DNA of 64,000 nt from Nitrospinaceae bacterium (lineage in GTDB: Bacteria > Nitrospinota > Nitrospinia > Nitrospinales > VA-1): NCBI GenBank assembly GCA_021604505.1, contig BQJC01000002.1, positions 682,001 through 746,000 on the forward strand, given 5' to 3'. Shown piece after piece: positions 34,966 to 43,861 of this stretch (its first letter is position 1; every line of letters begins with the position of its first letter). The notes under the pieces were generated by a model. That model did no database searches. It was not told where the DNA came from and saw nothing but the letters and a program-made list of their open reading frames with translations. The position numbers and the translations under genes were made by a program.

Positions 34966-35430
34966 ATGCCTCATAATTTAAACATTGTTTTGATGGAGCC
35001 CAAGATCCCGGTAAACACCGGGTCGATTGGAAGGTTATGCCTGGCAACCCAAAGCACACTGCATTTGATTGAACCACTGGGGTTTGAAATCAACGACCGG
35101 CAACTCAAACGAGCCGGACTGGATTACTGGAAATTCGTTCAAGTACAGATCCATAAAAACCTGGAGACCTTTTTTAAATCCATCCCGGATGAATCTCCCA
35201 AGGTTTTTTTTTCAACAAAAGCGCAGGCCTCTTATTTTGAACATCAGTTTGAAGCCGGGTCTTATCTTTTTTTTGGCAGTGAGACAGAAGGAATTTCGGA
35301 GAAATTGAGGAACACCTGGGCACATAGCTTGTACCGAATCCCTCAGTACGATGACCGGGTTCGCTCGCTCAACCTGGCCAATGCGGTGAGCATCGTGGTT
35401 TATGAAGCCATCCGGCAACTGGGTCCGTAA
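34966..35430 (+). CDS. trmL: tRNA (cytidine/uridine-34-2'-O)-methyltransferase
   Basis: TrmL methylates the ribose of the wobble base in tRNA-Leu isoacceptors using S-adenosylmethionine. At 154 residues it is the minimal SpoU/SPOUT form. Motif 1 is NIVLMEPKIPVNTGSIGRLC, motif 2 FFGSETEGISEKL and motif 3 IPQYDDRVRSLNLANAVSIV, which forms the trefoil knot. Stand-alone and convergent with the TPR gene at 35436. Confidence 0.93.
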   Translation: MPHNLNIVLMEPKIPVNTGSIGRLCLATQSTLHLIEPLGFEINDRQLKRAGLDYWKFVQVQIHKNLETFFKSIPDESPKVFFSTKAQASYFEHQFEAGSYLFFGSETEGISEKLRNTWAHSLYRIPQYDDRVRSLNLANAVSIVVYEAIRQLGP

Positions 35431-35435
35431 AGATG

Positions 35436-35813
35436 TTACCGATGTTCGGCAAAATCCTCAGGCTGGAAGCCAAATTTCTGATAATAGTCCCGCAAGCGTT
35501 TGCGGGATCTTTCTTTATTGTTCGCGTCGCCTTTTTCCCCAAACAGGTTTCCGGCTTTTAAAATATGAATGATGGCGTTTCGTCCATCGTTAACCTTTTC
35601 GTAAAGAATCCCCAGATTGAAATGGGCTTCTGCTGATTTAGGATTGAGGCGCACGGTTTCATTAAACTCGTCGATGGCTTCCGCGAGCCGTCCTTTTTCC
35701 TCGTAGGCGGCGGCCAGACAAAAATGCGCTTCGGCATCGTCGGAATTATTTTGCAAGCGTTCCTTTAATTTCTTGATGGTCTTGCCCTCTGAAAAAATAT
35801 CCCAGATTGCCAT
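35436..35813 (-). CDS. Small TPR protein
   Basis: The 125-residue protein has two to three TPR units (AEAHFCLAAAYEEKGRLAEA and AEAHFNLGILYEKVNDGRNA) and no signal peptide. The N terminus MAIWDIFSEGKTIKKLKERL is the common entry helix of such small scaffolds. It follows the STAS-like gene by 30 bases on the same strand and may share its transcript. Confidence 0.8.
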   Translation of the reverse strand: MAIWDIFSEGKTIKKLKERLQNNSDDAEAHFCLAAAYEEKGRLAEAIDEFNETVRLNPKSAEAHFNLGILYEKVNDGRNAIIHILKAGNLFGEKGDANNKERSRKRLRDYYQKFGFQPEDFAEHR

Positions 35814-35843
35814 CTTTCATCTCCTGTTTTTGCAAGCCTCGCT

Positions 35844-36221
35844 TTAAGACTCGACATCACCCAGTTCATCTTCTTCAAACAGATTGTTCATCAATTCGCG
35901 GGTCGTCGTCTCCAGATTTTTTTTATGTTTGAAATCGATAAACTCGTTGATCCTGCGCAAATGATCCGCGGATATATGACAGAGGACCAGTTTTTCCATC
36001 AGAGTTTCTTTTTCATAAAGGTCCAACAGCTTTCCGAGACTCGCATTCAAAAAAGGGGTGATGACGCTATTAACATTGGTGAAATCCAGTTCGACCGCCC
36101 TGGAGTTCCTGATTTCCCCGATGAGGGATTGGTACAACTTTTCCCCGTCATCGATGGATTCGCATTTTTCGCCGATCAATTCGGCCATTTTAATTTTCAT
36201 GTTCGGTCTCTTTATGGTCAT
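35844..36221 (-). CDS. STAS-like protein (DUF4325 type)
   Basis: The 125 residues match the STAS-like fold of DUF4325: an N-terminal strand, VELDFTNVNSVITPFLNASLG as the core strand-helix, and a later helix (HLRRINEFIDFKHKK). Members often occur with ATPase or anti-sigma-like partners in signalling or defence loci. Ribosome site AAGGAGGGAG precedes the ATG. No partner is adjacent apart from the TPR gene. Confidence 0.65.
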   Translation of the reverse strand: MTIKRPNMKIKMAELIGEKCESIDDGEKLYQSLIGEIRNSRAVELDFTNVNSVITPFLNASLGKLLDLYEKETLMEKLVLCHISADHLRRINEFIDFKHKKNLETTTRELMNNLFEEDELGDVES

Positions 36222-36448
36222 AGCGTTCTCCCTCCTTGCCCAATTTCGAAGGGACGAACGGTGAAATAAGTAAATGAAAAAACCGCATTATTTCACCATA
36301 TCCATACCGCCTGGTAAAGCCCGATTTATACCTTTGAAAATCTCTGAAAAAAGTTGAGGTTCCGCAAAAAACCTATAAAATGTAGAAAATCCTAAAATAC
36401 TCTTATCCCATTTTGCTCAGGCAACTCAAAATGGGGGAAGAAAAACCC

Positions 36449-36601
36449 ATGAATTCTACTGCGACTAAACAGGAAAAAAGTTCCAATTCGCCGCCCCGGC
36501 CCCTTAAAGAGAAACTTTGGAACCTTTTCGGGGTCTTGTTTTACATCACTGTGGTGGTGGGTGCGGTGTATCATCTGGCACTTCCCCTGTTCAATAAATA
36601 A
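36449..36601 (+). CDS. Single-pass small membrane protein
   Basis: I choose ATG 36449 (GGGGGAAG upstream; an alternative is ATG 36431). The 50-residue product has a Ser/Lys/Pro-rich N terminus and one membrane segment (about 27-46, LFGVLFYITVVVGAVYHLAL). No family recognised. It stands alone between the STAS-like gene and the SGNH hydrolase. Confidence 0.55.
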   Translation: MNSTATKQEKSSNSPPRPLKEKLWNLFGVLFYITVVVGAVYHLALPLFNK

Positions 36602-36694
36602 AAAAAACGTGTTCTGACGCCAAAAGCATCTCACATTCCCCCCAAACATCTTCATTGCCTGAGAAGATGGCACGGCTTCTCGAATGGTCACAAG

Positions 36695-37387
36695 ATGAGC
36701 CTTAGAAGAACATCCAGGAAAATCTTTGGAGCAGTTTCTTTTACGGCTTTTCTTTTCTTAACTGCATTTTCAGCCGAAGCAGAAACGATTCGCTACGTCG
36801 CCATAGGCGATTCCTACACCATCTGCGAAGGCGTTCCTGAGGAGGACTGCTGGCCGGCTTTGTTGACCCGGCACCTGGTTTCGGCTGGAATCGATATCGA
36901 GCTGACGGCCAATCCCGCACGCACCCGTTGGAAAGTGGAAGATGCTATCCGTTCAGAGTTCCCGGTTTTTAAAGAAGCACGTCCCACCTTTGCTACCTTA
37001 TTGATCGGAGTGAACGATTGGGTTCACGGTTCCGGAAAAAATAAATTCACGTCTAATTTGAGAGTTTTGATGGACCGCATGCGGGAGCACCTTCCTCACC
37101 CCCGTCGATTGCTGGTCATCACGATTCCGGATTTTTCCTGCGCACCCCGCGGGGAAACTTACGGCTTTGGCAGAAACATCGCTAAGGGAATTTTAAAATA
37201 CAATCAGATCATTAAAAAAGAAGCCAGGGAAAGAGGCCTTGCTGTGGTGGATATTTTTCCGCTGTCACAGACTTTCTGTAACCGGCCTGAAATGTTTGTG
37301 GAAGACGGGATTCATCCTTCTGCTCAGCAGTACGCCCTTTGGGAGCAGCTTATTTTCCCCGAGGCATACAACATGTTACGACAATGA
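36695..37387 (+). CDS. Secreted SGNH/GDSL-family hydrolase
   Basis: The 230-residue protein has a signal peptide (hydrophobic about 12-26, ending AEA). SGNH block I is AIGDSYT (catalytic Ser), block III is LIGVNDW (Asn) and block V is DGIHPSAQQYALW (Asp and His). Such enzymes hydrolyse esters, thioesters or acetyl groups of glycans and lipids in the periplasm. The neighbouring ICMT-like gene starts 34 bases on and may be co-transcribed. Confidence 0.88.
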   Translation: MSLRRTSRKIFGAVSFTAFLFLTAFSAEAETIRYVAIGDSYTICEGVPEEDCWPALLTRHLVSAGIDIELTANPARTRWKVEDAIRSEFPVFKEARPTFATLLIGVNDWVHGSGKNKFTSNLRVLMDRMREHLPHPRRLLVITIPDFSCAPRGETYGFGRNIAKGILKYNQIIKKEARERGLAVVDIFPLSQTFCNRPEMFVEDGIHPSAQQYALWEQLIFPEAYNMLRQ

Positions 37388-37421
37388 GTTGTTCAGCATT
37401 TCCTCATGAAAGGGACGTTCA

Positions 37422-37937
37422 ATGATAGTGACCGGCCGGCTGATCAAAGTTCTTTTAATCTGTCCTTTCAATGTCATGGTCGTCATTCCCGGTTTGCTCC
37501 TTTGGATTTCCAGACAAACGGGTTTGCTTGCCTCCTTTAATTTGGGTTTCAATCTTTACCGTGGAATACTCGGTGGTTTTTTCATTGCCATCGGGATGAT
37601 TGGCGCTTATTTTTGTGTTGCCCTTTTCACCGATCATGGCGATGGAACCCCCGCCCCCTGGGACCCTCCCAAAAATCTGGTGGTAGAAGGCATCTACCGC
37701 CACGTCCGCAACCCCATGATCGCTAGCGTTTTTTGCGTTTTATTGGGGGAATTCCTGCTTTCAGGTTACCCGCTTCTCCTGCTGTGGTTTTTATTCTTTG
37801 TGGCCGCCAACCTCTTGTATATTCCACTGATAGAAGAGCCGCAACTTCTCAAACGTTTTGGTGAACCCTACCGCCTTTATCTTAAAAACGTGCCGCGTTG
37901 GATTCCGAAGAAGAGCTTCACAAAAGGATACAAATAA
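37422..37937 (+). CDS. ICMT/PEMT-like membrane methyltransferase
   Basis: The 171-residue protein has four to five hydrophobic segments and the C-terminal family signature YRHVRNPMIASV, then LIEEPQLLKRFGEPYRLYLK and VPRWIP. This SAM-binding RHxxNP and EExxL motif is shared by isoprenylcysteine carboxyl methyltransferases and phospholipid N-methyltransferases. In bacteria most are of unknown substrate. Start ATG 37422 is spaced 34 bases after the SGNH hydrolase. Confidence 0.85.
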   Translation: MIVTGRLIKVLLICPFNVMVVIPGLLLWISRQTGLLASFNLGFNLYRGILGGFFIAIGMIGAYFCVALFTDHGDGTPAPWDPPKNLVVEGIYRHVRNPMIASVFCVLLGEFLLSGYPLLLLWFLFFVAANLLYIPLIEEPQLLKRFGEPYRLYLKNVPRWIPKKSFTKGYK

Positions 37938-38086
37938 TCCCCGCCCACAAATATTTTCCGACCCAACCGCCTTCCCTCGACATAATTCCATAAATATTTG
38001 ATATAATTAGTATTATATTTATATTGTGATGCTTTCGGCCTTTTCACATTGTATTTCCAACCTGCTCAATTTCACGATCGTGCAAA

Positions 38087-39115
38087 ATGACCTTTCGGCT
38101 ATTCTTTAAATTCATTTTTCCTCTCGTCACACTGCTGGCCGTCGGGCCGATTGCCGAGGCTCAGGAAAATGCTTCCGGGACGGAGCAGGAGGGTTTAGAA
38201 CTCGCTGAAAACATCATCGAGGTGGAGGTGGAAACGTTTCAATCCAACGCACTTAAAAATTTTTTAAAAGAATACCGGCAGATTTTGCAACAGTCCAAGT
38301 CAGACACGTCCGGGGTGTTGCAAAAATTCAGGAAAGATTTTTCGGATCTCAAACAGGAGAACGCCCGGAGCTTAAAAATTACGCGGCAGAAAAAACTTCC
38401 TAGAGTGGTTTTAAAAAGAGTCAATCCAAATGACGATCTGTTACCAACAAAGAATCCAGATCCGGCCCCCTTTTCACGCGACTTGCTTCGCATGGAAAAA
38501 TTCCATCCACCGCCGCTGGCACCGGAGCAAAAAGACAGGCTCCTGAGCCTTGACGAAAGACAACGTTTGGCCAAAATCGTAAAAAAACGCCGTCAAGAAA
38601 CGTTTCAGTTCCGACAAAGCGAAATAGGACGCCTAAAAGCGGAAATCGATCAGGAGCCCTTGAAAGGACACCAGACGAAACTGGCGGAATTCAGCGCCCG
38701 CATAAAAAAATGGCTGGCCCAGATAGAGAGGGGAAGGGGCAGGGAGCCGGCGCTTTTTTTGAATTTAGGAAATGTTTATCTGGAATCCCAGCGCTACTTG
38801 AATTCTTTGGAGCGTGAAGACCGGTTCAAACTGACACGTTACGCCCCGCATGCAGGGATTGCGCTTGGCAGTTATGAGTTGGCCCTTTGGACTTTTAAAA
38901 TGTCCCTCACTCAGAATCCTGATGACGGCGACACCAACCTTCTTCTTGGTAAGGTGCTCGCAGAAATGGGAAGGCCCGATCAGGCTCTTGAAAGGGCAAG
39001 GAACGCAGAATATTTATTCTCCCGAAACCGGGAATCGGGAAAAACCGCGCAAGCCCGCAGTTTTGTTGCTTCCCTGGAAAAACCATCGCCGATAAAATTT
39101 AACGCCGAACCCTGA
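38087..39115 (+). CDS. Secreted coiled-coil/TPR protein
   Basis: The 342 residues have a signal peptide (hydrophobic about 8-22, ending AEA). A long charged helical part (about 40-215, rich in Gln, Lys, Arg) is followed by a TPR-like C terminus (ALFLNLGNVYLESQRYLNSL and DTNLLLGKVLAEMGRPDQAL). No catalytic motif. The MORN-type gene follows 15 bases on. A TATAAT at 38002-38007 in AT-rich DNA may be its promoter. Function unknown; likely a periplasmic scaffold. Confidence 0.7.
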   Translation: MTFRLFFKFIFPLVTLLAVGPIAEAQENASGTEQEGLELAENIIEVEVETFQSNALKNFLKEYRQILQQSKSDTSGVLQKFRKDFSDLKQENARSLKITRQKKLPRVVLKRVNPNDDLLPTKNPDPAPFSRDLLRMEKFHPPPLAPEQKDRLLSLDERQRLAKIVKKRRQETFQFRQSEIGRLKAEIDQEPLKGHQTKLAEFSARIKKWLAQIERGRGREPALFLNLGNVYLESQRYLNSLEREDRFKLTRYAPHAGIALGSYELALWTFKMSLTQNPDDGDTNLLLGKVLAEMGRPDQALERARNAEYLFSRNRESGKTAQARSFVASLEKPSPIKFNAEP

Positions 39116-39130
39116 TAGAAAACCCACGCC

Positions 39131-39709
39131 ATGCAAAAAAACGGATTCGCCGCAACCTTGTTTGTTTGGGCTTTGTTGTTTTCTTCTTCGGGTTTTACCG
39201 AGCCTCTGGTCAAATACCACCCCAACGGAAAGGCGAGCGTTGAGGGACAACTGGATGAAAATGGACTGCCGCACAACACCATTCGCAAGTTTGATGAGAA
39301 AGGGAACATCGTTTCGGAACGAAACTTTCACCATGGAGTTTTAGAGGGGGTCAGTAAAATGTACTACTCGTCCGGCGAGTTGATGACTCACTGGGTTTAC
39401 AAAAAAGGCAAGCGCCACGGGGTTGGTATAGGATATTTTCGCAACGGAAAAATTAAAGATGAAGGATTTTATAAAGACGATAAGCTCGACGGCTTGGTTA
39501 AAATGTACTACGAGGACGGCACCCCGAAGACGGAAATGAATTTTAAAGAAGACCGTCAGGAAGGAACCACCAGAACCTACACAAAAGAGGGAAAGCTGGA
39601 GTTCATATACACCCACCGTAAAGGACGGCTCATCAACCGGAAAAAGTTTGATGCCGATGGAAAGCTCATTCTTGAGCAGGATTATCCCGTCCTACAGGTC
39701 CACCCCTGA
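39131..39709 (+). CDS. Secreted MORN-like repeat protein (YwqK family)
   Basis: The 192-residue protein has a signal peptide (about 1-20) and seven beta-hairpin units of about 22 residues with YxNGxx(K/R)xE-type motifs: VKYHPNGKASVEGQL, IRKFDEKGNIVSERNF, KMYYSSGELMTHWVYK, GYFRNGKIKDEGFYKD, KMYYEDGTPKTEMNFK. Databases often call this family YwqK-type antitoxin, but no toxin partner is here and the protein is exported. It is probably a surface or periplasmic contact protein. Confidence 0.8.
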   Translation: MQKNGFAATLFVWALLFSSSGFTEPLVKYHPNGKASVEGQLDENGLPHNTIRKFDEKGNIVSERNFHHGVLEGVSKMYYSSGELMTHWVYKKGKRHGVGIGYFRNGKIKDEGFYKDDKLDGLVKMYYEDGTPKTEMNFKEDRQEGTTRTYTKEGKLEFIYTHRKGRLINRKKFDADGKLILEQDYPVLQVHP

Positions 39710-39806
39710 ATCCTTCCCCCGAACGATTCTCACCGGGTTCCTGAGGTTATCCATTCAACTATTTCCCGAACTGCCTTGAAAATCCGTTATAATTGTATGG
39801 AATTCT

Positions 39807-41108
39807 ATGAAAGCGCCCTTTTACCAAATTCAATCGCCGGTACCTCAGACAAAAAAAGCCATCCTCGTGGGCGTCGAGTTGCCGCGAAACGGCTCCGCCC
39901 CCCTGACGGTTTCTTTTGAAGAACTGGAGGGGCTGGCCACCACCGCAAACTATCAGCCGATCGCCCGGCTTTCGCAAAAACTTTCGTCTATCAACCCCAA
40001 AACTTTTTTGGGAAGCGGCAAGGTGGAAGAACTTCAACAGGCGGTCAAGCACCACCATCCGAATGCAGTCATTTTTGATGTCGAACTTTCACCCGGGCAA
40101 AACCGCAACCTGGAAAATATTTTTAAATGCCGGGTGATCGATCGGTCCTGGCTCATTCTTGAAATTTTCAATGACCACGCACGCACCCGGGAAGCCAAAA
40201 CCCAGGTTGAGTTGGCGCGCTTGAAATATGCGCTCCCCCGGCTGACCCGCATGTGGGGGCATCTATCCAGGCAGCGCGGCGGCATTGGTCTGAAAGACGT
40301 GGGTGAGACCCAGATCCAGTTGGACCGCCGGTTGATCAGAAACGAGATCACCAAGCTGGAGAGAAAACTGAAAGGGATCGACAAGGAAAAAATAACCCAA
40401 AGGAAAGGCCGTAAAGGAATTTATCGTGTCGCTTTGGTGGGCTACACCAACGTCGGAAAATCAACCCTGATGAACCGCTTGACCGGGTCAGACACCTTGG
40501 TGGAAAACAAACTGTTTGCCACGCTGGACGCAACCATTCGTAAAATCAAAAAAAACTTCCCCTATCCGGTTCTTCTTGCGGATACCGTCGGCCTCATCGA
40601 CAAACTGCCGCATGACCTGGTGGCGTCCTTCAAAAGCACGTTGGATGAAGTCCGCGAAGCCGACCTCCTGATCAAACTGGTTGACCTCAGTCACCCCGAT
40701 TACCAAAAGCAGATGGAAACCGTTGACCAGGTGCTCAATGAACTGGGTGCTCAGGACATAGACTCGGTTCTGGTGTTCAATAAGCTCGACCGCATCAGCG
40801 ACCCGGAAATCCTGTCTATCGCCAACAATTTATACCCGCAAGCGGTTCTCATCTCGTGCAGGACGGGGGAAGGCATAGAAAACCTGCAAGAGGAGATCAT
40901 TCGCTGTTATCAAAACAGGTTGACGCCGTACACTCTCAAAATGGATTATTCTAAAGCCGATCAGATTTCACAAATCCGCAAACAAGCCATCATCGTCAAG
41001 GAAGAGTACGAAGAAGACCAAATCGTTCTCAGCTTGAGATTACCGCCGGAAGGCAAAGCCCGGCTCAATAAATTACTGAAGAGGGAGTCCAAACCAGCCG
41101 CTCTGTGA
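39807..41108 (+). CDS. hflX: GTPase HflX
   Basis: HflX binds the 50S ribosome and splits stalled ribosomes, notably after heat stress. The 433 residues have the HflX N domain, the glycine-rich linker (RQRGGIGLKDVGETQIQLDR) and the G domain: G1 VGYTNVGKST, G3 DTVGLIDKLP, G4 NKLD and G5 SCRTGEG. The length is normal. TATAAT at 39788-39793 is close to the ATG, implying a very short leader. It is convergent with the small secreted protein gene at 41112. Confidence 0.95.
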   Translation: MKAPFYQIQSPVPQTKKAILVGVELPRNGSAPLTVSFEELEGLATTANYQPIARLSQKLSSINPKTFLGSGKVEELQQAVKHHHPNAVIFDVELSPGQNRNLENIFKCRVIDRSWLILEIFNDHARTREAKTQVELARLKYALPRLTRMWGHLSRQRGGIGLKDVGETQIQLDRRLIRNEITKLERKLKGIDKEKITQRKGRKGIYRVALVGYTNVGKSTLMNRLTGSDTLVENKLFATLDATIRKIKKNFPYPVLLADTVGLIDKLPHDLVASFKSTLDEVREADLLIKLVDLSHPDYQKQMETVDQVLNELGAQDIDSVLVFNKLDRISDPEILSIANNLYPQAVLISCRTGEGIENLQEEIIRCYQNRLTPYTLKMDYSKADQISQIRKQAIIVKEEYEEDQIVLSLRLPPEGKARLNKLLKRESKPAAL

Positions 41109-41111
41109 TCG

Positions 41112-41426
41112 TTATTCGGACTTCAATTCCGTAGCGACATAGAGACCTTTGTCGGTCACCACATAAGCTCCGCTGATTGCATCGCCTTTTTTAATTTCCT
41201 CAAGACCCTTCCAGCCGGAAAGTATAGTTTTCTCATCAACGATTAGAGTGAAGCGCTTTTTTGTTTCTGGATCGATGACAGCCACCTTGTTTTTCTTCAA
41301 GATCACTTTCTTGACCTCACCGGAAAACGCCACGGCGTTGGGTTCTTCGGCATGAACTACCGAGACCGCCAGAAGAAAAAATACTGCTATAAAAACAACT
41401 CGATTTAAACTCGTTACGAAAGACAT
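41112..41426 (-). CDS. Small secreted protein
   Basis: I choose ATG 41426 (GGAGG four bases upstream) over 41453. The 104 residues have a signal peptide (hydrophobic about 10-22, ending VHA). The mature part is a compact beta domain (VAFSGEVKKVILKKNKVAVI) with alternating hydrophobics, like small OB- or SH3-like periplasmic proteins. No family recognised. It is convergent with hflX. Confidence 0.6.
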   Translation of the reverse strand: MSFVTSLNRVVFIAVFFLLAVSVVHAEEPNAVAFSGEVKKVILKKNKVAVIDPETKKRFTLIVDEKTILSGWKGLEEIKKGDAISGAYVVTDKGLYVATELKSE

Positions 41427-41500
41427 AAAACCTCCAGGAAAAATCCCGTTCAACCAAGGGAAGTCTCAAAAGAAAATCGTTCTTGTAAAAATTGAAAAGA

Positions 41501-43672
41501 TTAAAGAGGAATCAGTTTAGCATGTTTGACGGCAATTTTTTTCTTGCCGTGTGGCCGCTTGAAAAAAATTTCCAGTTTCAAATCGTCCTCATTGCCTGCC
41601 CGGTTCATCACCACTCCGGTGCCAAAGGCGGGATGCAGGAGTTTGGAGCCGATGGAATAAGGCTGATCGGCTGGAACCGCTTTGGATTGTGAGCGTATGG
41701 CATAAGAAGGAGCCGACGGGGAGGATGCGGAAAAGCCCTCAGATTCCGATGAGGTTTCCTTTTCCAGAATATCGGGGGGAATGGAAAGCAAAAACTGCGA
41801 GGGGGAGTAATTAAATATGCTTCCGTAGATTTTGCGTCGTCGGGCATTGCTGACAAACAGCATTTCTTTTGCCCGGGTGAACCCCACATAGCAGAGCCGC
41901 CGTTCTTCTTCATATTCAGCGGGGTCCGACATGGAACTGCTGTGCGGAAGAAGCCCGTCTTCCATGCCGATGATGAATACGGCGTTGAACTCGAGTCCTT
42001 TGCAGGTGTGAAGCGTCATGAGCGGCAGAACACCACGGGAATCTTCGAGAGAATCGATATCGGCAATCAAAGCGGTGGAGTCCAGAAACTCCTGCAGGGT
42101 CTGACCTTCTTTTTCCATGGATTGTTCCACAGCCGAACACAATTCCTGCAGGTTTTCCTGCCGGCTCCGGCTTTCAACCGTATTCTCCTTTTCCAGCATG
42201 GCCTCATACCCTGAGCGCACAATGATATCCCGCAACACTTCAAGGGGCGATCCGTTCTGGTACAGGTTCGTGAACGTGTCCATCATATTCACGAAACCGG
42301 CGATTTTTTTCGCGACCGCCGCCGAAAGCAGCCCCTTGGCTTCCATCTGCCGCAAGCCCTCCATGAGGGAAATTTTTGATTGTTCGCAAAAAGCCTCGAT
42401 CTTGTCCAGCGAGGTTTTGCCGATCCCCCGGGCCGGAAGATTGATGATGCGTTTCAGGGACACGGAATCCTCAGGGTTCAGCACCACCCGCAAATAGGAA
42501 AGAATGTCCTTGACCTCTTTTCTGGCATAGAACTTCAATCCGCCGAACACCTGATGCTGGATGTTTTCCCGGCGCAGAGCGTCTTCGATCACGCGCGACT
42601 GCGCATTGGTGCGGTACAGGACCGCCATGTCGTTGAACGAGATATTTTTCTCGCGGTTCAGCCGGAGAATGCGTTGGCAGACATTTCTCGCTTCGTCACC
42701 CTCGTCCTGGGCACGGTAGTAAACAATCGGAGCGCCTTCGCCATTTTTCGTCCACAAGGTTTTGGGTTTGCGGTTGAGATTTTCCTTGACCACCTCACCC
42801 GCCGCCTTGAGGATATTCTGCGTCGAGCGGTAGTTTTCTTCCAGTTTGATCACTGTGGTTCCAGGGTAATCTTTTTCAAAATGCAAAAGGTTTTCCAGAT
42901 TGGCCCCGCGCCACCGGTAAATGCTTTGATCGTCGTCTCCCACCACGCAGACATTGCGGTGTTTTCTGGATAGAAGTTTGAGCAACTGGTACTGAGTGCG
43001 GTTGGTGTCCTGAAATTCATCCACCAGAATGTATTGAAACCGTTCGTTATAGAGATCGGAAGCTTCCGCCGAGTCCCGTAAAAGACGAACAGCCCACATG
43101 AGAAGATCGTCAAAATCGAGCGCGTTGTTTTTCTGCAACGCTTCCTGATACGCCACATAGACTTCCGCGGCTTTCAACTTGTTGCCAAAGGGAAGGGAAT
43201 CGCGGTCCACGTCCTTAGGAAAAAGAAAATCGTTTTTGAACCCGCTGATGTGGTTGAGAATGGACTTCGGCGGAAACGCCTCGGCATTCACCGCCATCTT
43301 TTTCATGCATTGCTTGATGAGAGACAACTGGTCCTGCGAATCATAAATCACGAAGTCTCCGGGAAAACCCAGAGTTGAAATATGCCGTCGCAAAATTCTG
43401 AGGCAGAAGGAGTGAAAGGTGCTGATCCACGGCGAAGAATCGGTGTGTCCTAAAATTTTACGGACTCTCTCTTTCATCTCAGCCGCGGCTTTATTGGTGA
43501 ACGTGATCGCCAGAATACGTTCCGGGGCGATGCCTGATTCCTTCACCAGGTGCGCGATGCGGGTGGTGATCACCCGTGTTTTTCCGGAGCCTGCGCCGGC
43601 GACCACAATGAGGGGGCCATCTGAATGAAGGACGGATTGTAATTGTTGAGGGTTCAGTGAATCGGTAAGCAT
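41501..43672 (-). CDS. uvrD: UvrD/PcrA-type DNA helicase
   Basis: A superfamily 1 3'-5' helicase for nucleotide-excision and mismatch repair. The 723 residues contain Walker A AGAGSGKTRVI near residue 30, motif Ia ITFTNKAAAEMKERV, the Q-motif LNPQQLQSV, motif II DEFQDTNR, motif III GDDDQSIYRWRGA, motif IV EENYRSTQNIL, motif V LMTLHTCKGLEF and motif VI YVGFTRAKE. The C-terminal Tudor-like part (GTGVVMNRAGNEDDLKLEIF) is typical of PcrA/UvrD. Whether it is PcrA or UvrD by function is not decidable here. Confidence 0.93.
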   Translation of the reverse strand: MLTDSLNPQQLQSVLHSDGPLIVVAGAGSGKTRVITTRIAHLVKESGIAPERILAITFTNKAAAEMKERVRKILGHTDSSPWISTFHSFCLRILRRHISTLGFPGDFVIYDSQDQLSLIKQCMKKMAVNAEAFPPKSILNHISGFKNDFLFPKDVDRDSLPFGNKLKAAEVYVAYQEALQKNNALDFDDLLMWAVRLLRDSAEASDLYNERFQYILVDEFQDTNRTQYQLLKLLSRKHRNVCVVGDDDQSIYRWRGANLENLLHFEKDYPGTTVIKLEENYRSTQNILKAAGEVVKENLNRKPKTLWTKNGEGAPIVYYRAQDEGDEARNVCQRILRLNREKNISFNDMAVLYRTNAQSRVIEDALRRENIQHQVFGGLKFYARKEVKDILSYLRVVLNPEDSVSLKRIINLPARGIGKTSLDKIEAFCEQSKISLMEGLRQMEAKGLLSAAVAKKIAGFVNMMDTFTNLYQNGSPLEVLRDIIVRSGYEAMLEKENTVESRSRQENLQELCSAVEQSMEKEGQTLQEFLDSTALIADIDSLEDSRGVLPLMTLHTCKGLEFNAVFIIGMEDGLLPHSSSMSDPAEYEEERRLCYVGFTRAKEMLFVSNARRRKIYGSIFNYSPSQFLLSIPPDILEKETSSESEGFSASSPSAPSYAIRSQSKAVPADQPYSIGSKLLHPAFGTGVVMNRAGNEDDLKLEIFFKRPHGKKKIAVKHAKLIPL

Positions 43673-43729
43673 GGAAGAATAATACGGAGTTTAATAAAAA
43701 ATGGAAGCGTAAAATTAAATAATGCCGCC

Positions 43730-43855
43730 TTACAAAAGCGGGATTTTATATGCGCCGGGGATAGGACCCCGTAACCCAACCTGTCACCGTGCGGTTCTCC
43801 TGCAAGGAGGCGAAGATTGGGCCGCGGGGAAACTATTTATTTCTTCCAAACAATC
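43730..43855. ncRNA. Structured intergenic region between the HtrA-type protease and uvrD
   Basis: The stretch holds nested pairings: CCCCG/CGGGG, then CCCAA/TTGGG, enclosing ACCG/CGGT and CTCCT/AGGAG hairpins, and outside these GGGG/CCCC around ATAGGA. Transcription direction is uncertain. The SRP RNA tetraloop region, RNase P and riboswitch cores that I know are not visible. It may be a leader of uvrD, a small RNA or a terminator system. Confidence 0.3.
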
Positions 43856-43861
43856 GTATGC

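Noticed and set aside
39131-39709. YwqK-family label implying a toxin-antitoxin pair
   Set aside because: The protein has a signal peptide and no toxin-like gene is next to it, so a toxin-antitoxin role is not supported.
43730-43855. Identity as the SRP (4.5S) RNA
   Set aside because: A GGTTCTCC-GCAA-like segment is present, but the conserved GGAAGG-type loop and AGCAGCC element of SRP domain IV are missing.
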